Part shown: positions 6,263 to 10,354 of the stretch, one piece after another | Numbering within the stretch: the stretch's first letter is position 1 | How the letters are laid out: every line of letters begins with the position of its first letter | DNA from: Coprinopsis marcescibilis | Lineage: Eukaryota > Basidiomycota > Agaricomycetes > Agaricales > Psathyrellaceae | Length of the DNA stretch: 10,354 bases | Reading direction: 5' to 3' | NCBI GenBank assembly: GCA_004369085.1 | Contig: ML210391.1 | Coordinates: 19,382 to 29,735, forward strand | Position numbers and translations under genes: made by a program | Notes under the pieces: generated by a model | Seen by the model: only the letters and a program-made list of their open reading frames with translations | Database searches by the model: none | Told to the model about the DNA's origin: nothing

Positions 6263-7158
6263 GAGATGTCAATGTACTTGGTTTGTGCATGGAATTTGGA
6301 GTTGTGTGCAATTGCGATAGCTGGTTGATTATCCATGAATATAGTTGAAGTTGATGGCTGTTGAAGTTCGAGTTCGCAAAAGAGGGTTCTGTACCATAGA
6401 ACCTGCTTGGAGACGTGAGTTGCAGCGATGTACTCGGCTTCTGCGGTCAATAGCGCGACGGTAGATTGTTTCTTTGAGCTCCAAGCAACTGCTCCTCCTG
6501 CACTGGTGCACACATACCCACTGACCGATTTCCTATCAGTGCTCGACGCCCAATCCGTGTCGCAGTAAGTCGAAATCTCTGGAGACCAGTCCACTTCTGG
6601 TCCTCCATAGGTGAGGGTGAGATCCTTCGTACCCTTGAGATACCGAAGAATTCGTTTGACGGCTGTCCAGTGCTTGGCTTGAGGTTGATGCGTGAACTGA
6701 GCGAGCTTGTGGGCAGCGAATGTGATGTTGGGGCAAGTTCCCATAGCTGCATATAGGAGAGAACCAATGACAGTCGCGTAGAGCGATGATCCTCGAGTAT
6801 CTTGTGGTTTTTGAGGCTCCGGGTCGATGGTGTCGAGTTTAACATTGTGGTTGAGGGGTGTAGAGACAGTGTTGGCATCCGATAGGCCGAAAAGAGCGAG
6901 CATAGAGTTGATATAGTGAGTTTGGGAGAGGGAAATCATGCCGTGCTCGTTGTCTTGATGAACGTTCATTCCTAGTAGCATTTGAGGGCGCCCAACGACC
7001 GTAATCTTGAATTTTGCGGTGAGTTCTTTAATAACGCGCACCTCCCCCTTCCCTGAACTCGTGTACCCGATAATATTGTCGACCCAGACCAATATGACAG
7101 TGATTTCGTCGCCGGTTCATCAGATATAGCAGCAGTTGTCGGCCTTGAGTTGCATGAA
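6258..7158 (-). pseudogene. copia RT C-terminal half and RNase H, interrupted by gypsy LTR
   Basis: Numbered from 7092 (a TTG, not a real start): residues 1-9 are the polymerase motif C region, here VWVDNIIGY where the family has VDD, so the second catalytic Asp is Asn (codon 7077-7075). The connection follows, with LLGMNV, SLYATVIGSLLYAA and HWTAVKRILRYLKGT. RNase H spans about 165-278 with CDTDWASSTDRKSVSGYV, WSSKKQSTVALLTAEAEYIA, MDNQPAIAIA and FHAQTKYIDISY; acids D178/D180, E218, D254 and D275 are present. Copia reading ends after Y278 and the last residues (LLRPW) come from the gypsy LTR. Upstream of 7092 the frame reads FMQLKADNCCYI then two adjacent TGA codons (7122-7117) and TGDEITVILV. 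Confidence 0.93.
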
Positions 7159-7437
7159 TCAGATTTCAAGCATGGCAGAGTTCCAGACGTGTCCAGCTTG
7201 TTTGAGACTGTAAAGCGCCCGTAGGAGGCGACAGACCCATCCTGTATCATCCTCAAACCCAGGTGGCTGCTTCATAAACACCTCCTCCGCCAAATGACCG
7301 TTGAGATAGGTGCTCTTCACGTCCAGTTGAAATATCTGCCATCCCTTCACTGCTGCAAGTCCAGTGACTGTCCGAAATGTGTCAAATCGCATCACTGGTG
7401 CAAACATCCCATCTTCATCAAAGTCCATTCCAGGTCA
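7159..7437 (-). pseudogene. copia reverse transcriptase, palm motif A part
   Basis: This is the central RT segment in the frame of the RNase H. It carries GMDFDEDGMFAPVMRFDTFR, motif A IFQLDVKSTYLNG (Asp36 from 7428, first catalytic acid, intact), EEVFMKQPPGFED, and RLLRALYSLKQAGHVWN, all standard for copia RT. TGA at 7437-7435 (FSQ*PGMD) precedes it and TGA at 7161-7159 (LEI*FMQL) ends it. At both places the frame continues with recognisable RT on the other side, so these are point mutations and not natural ends. CGA to TGA fits the first; the original codon of the second is less certain. Confidence 0.92.
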
Positions 7438-7649
7438 TTGTGAGAATCCTTGGGCAACCAATCGAGCTTTGTACGGCCCTTGTCGTCCTTCTTTCATGCA
7501 AAAACCCATTTGTTCCCCACAGCAGTCCTTCCAGCAGGTAAGTCGACCAATTTCCATGTTCCCATTCGTTCCAGCACTCCTAACTCCTCCTCAATTGCAT
7601 CCTTCCATTTCTCTGTTTCAGGACCCTCCAGTGCTTCCTTCACGTTTGC
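7438..7649 (-). pseudogene. copia RT N-terminal part, two frameshifts and a stop
   Basis: No long ORF covers this stretch, yet it reads as the copia RT N-terminus: ANVKEALEGPETEKW, DAIEEELGVLERMGTWKL, VDLPAGRTAVGNKWVF, then, one frame over, YKARLVAQGFSQ. The frame differs from the upstream integrase by a one-base deletion near 7648 (PYL|ANV) and from the downstream RT by another near GGCCGTAC at about 7475. A TGA at 7496-7494 replaces the Trp of the conserved KWVFAWK. In the family this region begins the fingers of the polymerase. Confidence 0.88.
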
Positions 7650-9217
7650 AGGTAAGGGGAATCAATTTCTTCGATGAGATACTGACTTGCATACGCCTTG
7701 TTCGCACAATAGCCAAGATCTTCACCGTCTTCCACCTCCTCCATGAATACTGAGCTCTGAGCGAAGTTGGCACATTCAGGATTCGAGTCTTGATGTGCCA
7801 GAGCCTTCTGCTTTGCCATTCGGTCCGAATCTCGCGCTACAGTGCATCCCCTTCCACTCCAGTTCCTGTCCACTGGTTTACAAGCATCTGGGTTGTTGAT
7901 CTTCTTCCAGTCAACGTCCTTTCGAGTGTGGAGCTTGCGAGTTTGTGGTCCTGCTTCGAGATCTTCATCATCCCCTGACTTGGTTTGGTTGCTTGGTTCT
8001 GGTGCCGCATTCGGCACTTGTGGCTGGGGAAGTTGAGGAATAGGCACAGGAGTATTTGCAGGAGTGGGCGAAGGGGTATAGCAAAGTTGTGAGGCATTGC
8101 TGCCATGTGTATCCTCGGAGTTTGTCTTGTTATCAGAGCTAGATGTGCTCAAATTGATCCTGATCTCCTCCTCGAGACTAACTCCAGGAATGCTGATGGT
8201 TGTGGGGTTGTCGTTAAATCTGAAGTTCCATGACACCTTGATGTTACGCATGATGCTGTCCCAGTATCGCACTGCCCTAGATCCATCCATAAATCCCAAA
8301 AACATCTTCCTGTTGGCCTTCACCCAAACATCGCACCCAATCTCCTGCAAGTGTCCTACATTGGGCTTCTTGCAGTGGTAAGCCTCATATGGAGTGGTGT
8401 TGGGTAGGGCGCTTATCAAAACGCAATTTCGGAGATAGACGGCATGAGAGATTGCTTCATCCCACAGAAATGCAGGCATGCTCCTTGCAATGAGCATGGC
8501 ATAGGTGAGATCCAGCAGTGTGTGATTGAGACGTTCCGCAACACTGTTTTTCTGAAGGGAATATGGAGCCGTGGTGTGAATCTCGATGCCCTTGGATGCA
8601 CACAAGCTCTTTGACACATTTTTGACCAATTTGGTCCCATTATCCACCCTGATGCATGTTGGCGCCTTCCCAAATTTTGTTTCCACGATCAAAAAATGAT
8701 TAGAAATGTGTTCAAATGATTGATCCTTCCATTTCATGAACTTAATGTGGACAAATCGGGATGCGTCGTCCATAAGTGAGATGTAGTAGCAGTTGTGCCA
8801 ATGCGAAGCTGTCCTGATGGGTCCCCAGACATCAATGTGGTATCCTTCTCTGGGGAATTTGGATCGAGTTTGAGCCTGATGAGGAAACAGATGGCACATA
8901 AATTTGGCGCCAAGACATGCAACACATGTGGGAGATGGGGAAGACATTTCATCAACGTCGAATCCGGTGACAAGGCCATGCAAATGCAACTTTTGGAGTG
9001 TCGAAGTTTCGATGTGGCTGTAAATGCGGTGCCTGTCATCCCAGGTTCTCAAAGGTCCCTTGGACATGAGAAATGCCCTTTCCTGCACAATCACAGCTTC
9101 AGCATCGAGCCGGTATAGCCTGTCCACCTTCCTTCCCATCCCAACAACCTTCCCATCCTTATCCAACAGCCTACACTCTCCCTTTGCAAAGTTAACCCAT
9201 CCACCACATTCATCGAA
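7640..9217 (-). pseudogene. copia integrase and Pol linker
   Basis: Open from just after the TGA at 9220-9218 to 7640 and in the same frame as the protease upstream. Numbered from the internal ATG at 9166: the GAG-pre-integrase zinc domain has H46, H51, C81 and C84 (TWDDRHRIYSHI ... CVACLGAKF). The core has D112 (HIDVWGP), D175 (IRVDNGTKLV) and E211 (NSVAERLNHTLL); D175 and E211 are 35 residues apart, so the DDE triad is intact. DGSRAVRYWD (about 292-301) is the usual post-core block, and the stretch before it (GCDVWVKANRKMFLGF) looks shorter than is typical, suggesting a small deletion. Residues about 340-500 form the low-complexity Ser/Thr/Pro-rich linker to RT. The stop at 7642-7640 follows a frameshift. 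Confidence 0.93.
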
Positions 9218-9914
9218 TCAACTTAGTGATAATAAACAGTTTGGCACACCCGGAACATAGAGTACGTCATGGATTTTGTGAGTGGCAGTGTCATTGTTGA
9301 CCTTGAACTTGAGCTGAACAGTGCCTGTTCCTTCAACAATGGCTATGGTTGGTCCAACTCCTTGGATAGTGGTGTTGCGAAGTGGAGTGAATGTCATGAA
9401 TGCATTGTGTTCCATGCAGACATGGGAGGTTGTGCCAGAGTCAAGATGCCAGATGTGTTTGGAGTCGTTATGGGTACTTATTCTTGCCATATAGGCTATA
9501 GCAATGGCAGTGTTGATATCTGGTGCATTGTTCATTGCCTGGTTTGCCTGATTCTTCCTCTTTCCCTGTGGACCCTTTCCTTCCATTCCACCACCCTTGG
9601 CCCAGCAATCCTTCTTCAAATGACCCTTCTTCCTGCAGTTATAACACTCCTTCGAAGTTCTGTTTGATCCGCCGCTTCCACCGCTTCCACCACCCGAATT
9701 TTGGTTGAATCTCGCTTGGAGAGCATGTGCAGCTCCTCCATCCCTCAAACGACATCGCCTATCCTCTTCTAGCAAGAGGGGAATGATGTCTGCAGCCTTC
9801 AACGTCGTAGCTGCGCCTTGAGATCCGAGATACAAGCTGGTAAATCTGTCCCAGCTTTCTGGCAGTGAGGTGATAATGATCCTTGCAAAGTCTCTAGACT
9901 TACCTCTGGCCCAC
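9218..9914 (-). pseudogene. copia gag C-terminus and aspartic protease
   Basis: The open frame comes out of the minisatellite at about 9914 and first reads LWARGKSRDF, then ARIIITSLPESWDRF, a standard copia gag block (UBN2 type). A Gly/Ser linker precedes the zinc knuckle CYNCRKKGHLKKDC (CX2CX4HX4C, 9646-9605), which binds the RNA. The protease active site is IWHLDSGTTSHVC (Asp codon 9442-9440) and its C-terminal block is VLYVPGVPNCLLSLS. A TGA at 9220-9218 follows where the family has a basic residue (LLSVS-R/K); the same frame then continues into integrase. The N-terminal part of gag and its start are missing because the minisatellite replaces them. Confidence 0.93.
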
Positions 9915-10354
9915 AGGTATACGCTAGGTATACGCTAGGTATATGCTAGGTATACGCTAGGTATACGCTAGGTATACGCTAGGTATACACCAGGTATACG
10001 TATACCTTGGCAAGTATACGCCAGGTATACGCCAGGTATACACTAGGTATACATTGGGTATACACTGGGTATACACTGGGTATACATTGGGTATACACTG
10101 GGTATACACTGGGTATACACTGGGTATACATCAGGTATACGTATACCCAGCATATACCTAGCGTATATGTATACACTAGGTATACACTGGGTATACACCA
10201 GGTATATGTATACCCAGTGTATACCTGGTGTATACCCAGCATATACCTAGTGCATACCTAGTGTATACCATACATCAGGTATACACCAGGTATACACTAG
10301 GTATATGCCAGGTATACACTAGGTATATGTATACCTGGTGTATACCTTGTACAA
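9915..10354. repeat. 11-bp GTATAC-core minisatellite with orientation flips
   Basis: About 40 units, starting with seven regular ones (AGGTATACGCT type, 9915-9991). Variants are GGGTATACACT and AGGTATACACC. Orientation flips occur at GTATACGTATAC junctions (about 9995-10005 and 10135-10146), with reversed blocks near 10140-10165 and 10209-10269 and again from about 10330. GTATAC is itself a palindrome, and the flips add longer inverted repeats, for example around CTTGGCAAG (10006-10014). Both strands are open for more than 80 codons only because an 11-bp unit without stop triplets repeats every 33 bases. The array cuts into the copia gag on its left side and leaves the window on the right, where the last bases (CTTGTACAA) may be outside it. 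Confidence 0.92.

Larger units (their letters stand above)
6258..9914 (-). mobile_element. Ty1/copia retrotransposon, cut at both ends
   Basis: On the minus strand the order is gag end with zinc knuckle, protease, integrase, RT, RNase H. Integrase before RT is diagnostic of Ty1/copia. The element is truncated at its 5' side by the minisatellite at about 9915, inside gag, and at its 3' side by the gypsy LTR inside RNase H, so neither of its LTRs is visible. It has in-frame TGA stops at 9220-9218, 7496-7494, 7437-7435, 7161-7159, 7122-7120 and 7119-7117, and two one-base deletions in the RT N-terminal part. It predates the gypsy insertion. Confidence 0.93.

Noticed and set aside
9896..9906. Splice donor-like GGTAAGT in the copia gag (minus strand)
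   Set aside because: It lies inside a readable gag frame (RGKSRDFARII) and no matching acceptor or interrupted coding supports an intron.
9979..10261. Two overlapping ORFs of 84-87 codons, one on each strand, encoding an 11-residue repeat (VYTQCIPSVYP type)
   Set aside because: Eleven-base repeats without stop triplets are open in all frames and give an 11-residue peptide period. The frames on both strands are a by-product of the minisatellite, with no unique sequence or start context.
1..10354. CRISPR array in the 11-bp repeats
   Set aside because: Units are head-to-tail without unique spacers, are much too short, and sit in eukaryotic retroelement DNA.

Overview
The window is eukaryotic, repeat-only DNA. 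It holds two decayed LTR retrotransposons, both on the minus strand, one inserted in the other, with a third insertion inside the younger one and an 11-bp minisatellite at both window edges. I see no host gene, tRNA, rRNA or CRISPR. A chromodomain-bearing Ty3/gypsy element (chromovirus) next to a Ty1/copia element fits a filamentous fungus. The style of gag, the SER/TER and GPF integrase motifs and the chromodomain look basidiomycete (Agaricomycetes) to me, but nothing in the window fixes the species.

Layout, low to high coordinate: (1) 1-60, edge of an 11-bp GTATAC-core minisatellite. (2) 61-6257, the gypsy element read right to left: 5' LTR (5856-6257, TGTTACG...CGTAACA), a leader with a perfect hairpin, gag with a CCHC knuckle, DCGAD protease, RT with YMDD, RNase H, HHCC/DDE integrase and chromodomain, then an unrecognised ORF (324-37) where an env-like gene would sit. 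The 3' LTR is not in the window; the minisatellite replaces what should follow. (3) 2710-3144, a 435-bp TGTTA...TAACA insertion inside the RT, flanked by a 5-bp duplication (GTAAA); best read as a solo LTR of another element. (4) 6258-9914, the 5' three quarters of a copia element (gag, protease, integrase, RT, RNase H). The gypsy LTR cuts its RNase H, and its gag N-terminus is cut by the minisatellite. (5) 9915-10354, a long minisatellite with several orientation flips.

Relative order of events: copia first, gypsy into copia, solo-LTR parent into gypsy. Both large elements are dead. Most of their stops are TGA where a family arginine CGA is plausible. Three catalytic acids (two in gypsy integrase, one in copia RT) are changed in the way expected if CpG mutated to TpG/CpA. 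This is a consistent CpG-decay signature on both strands, as expected from cytosine methylation or a RIP-like defence. The less usual items are the inverted minisatellite blocks at the two ends, the unknown ORF behind pol, and a cluster of GATA motifs in the gypsy U3.
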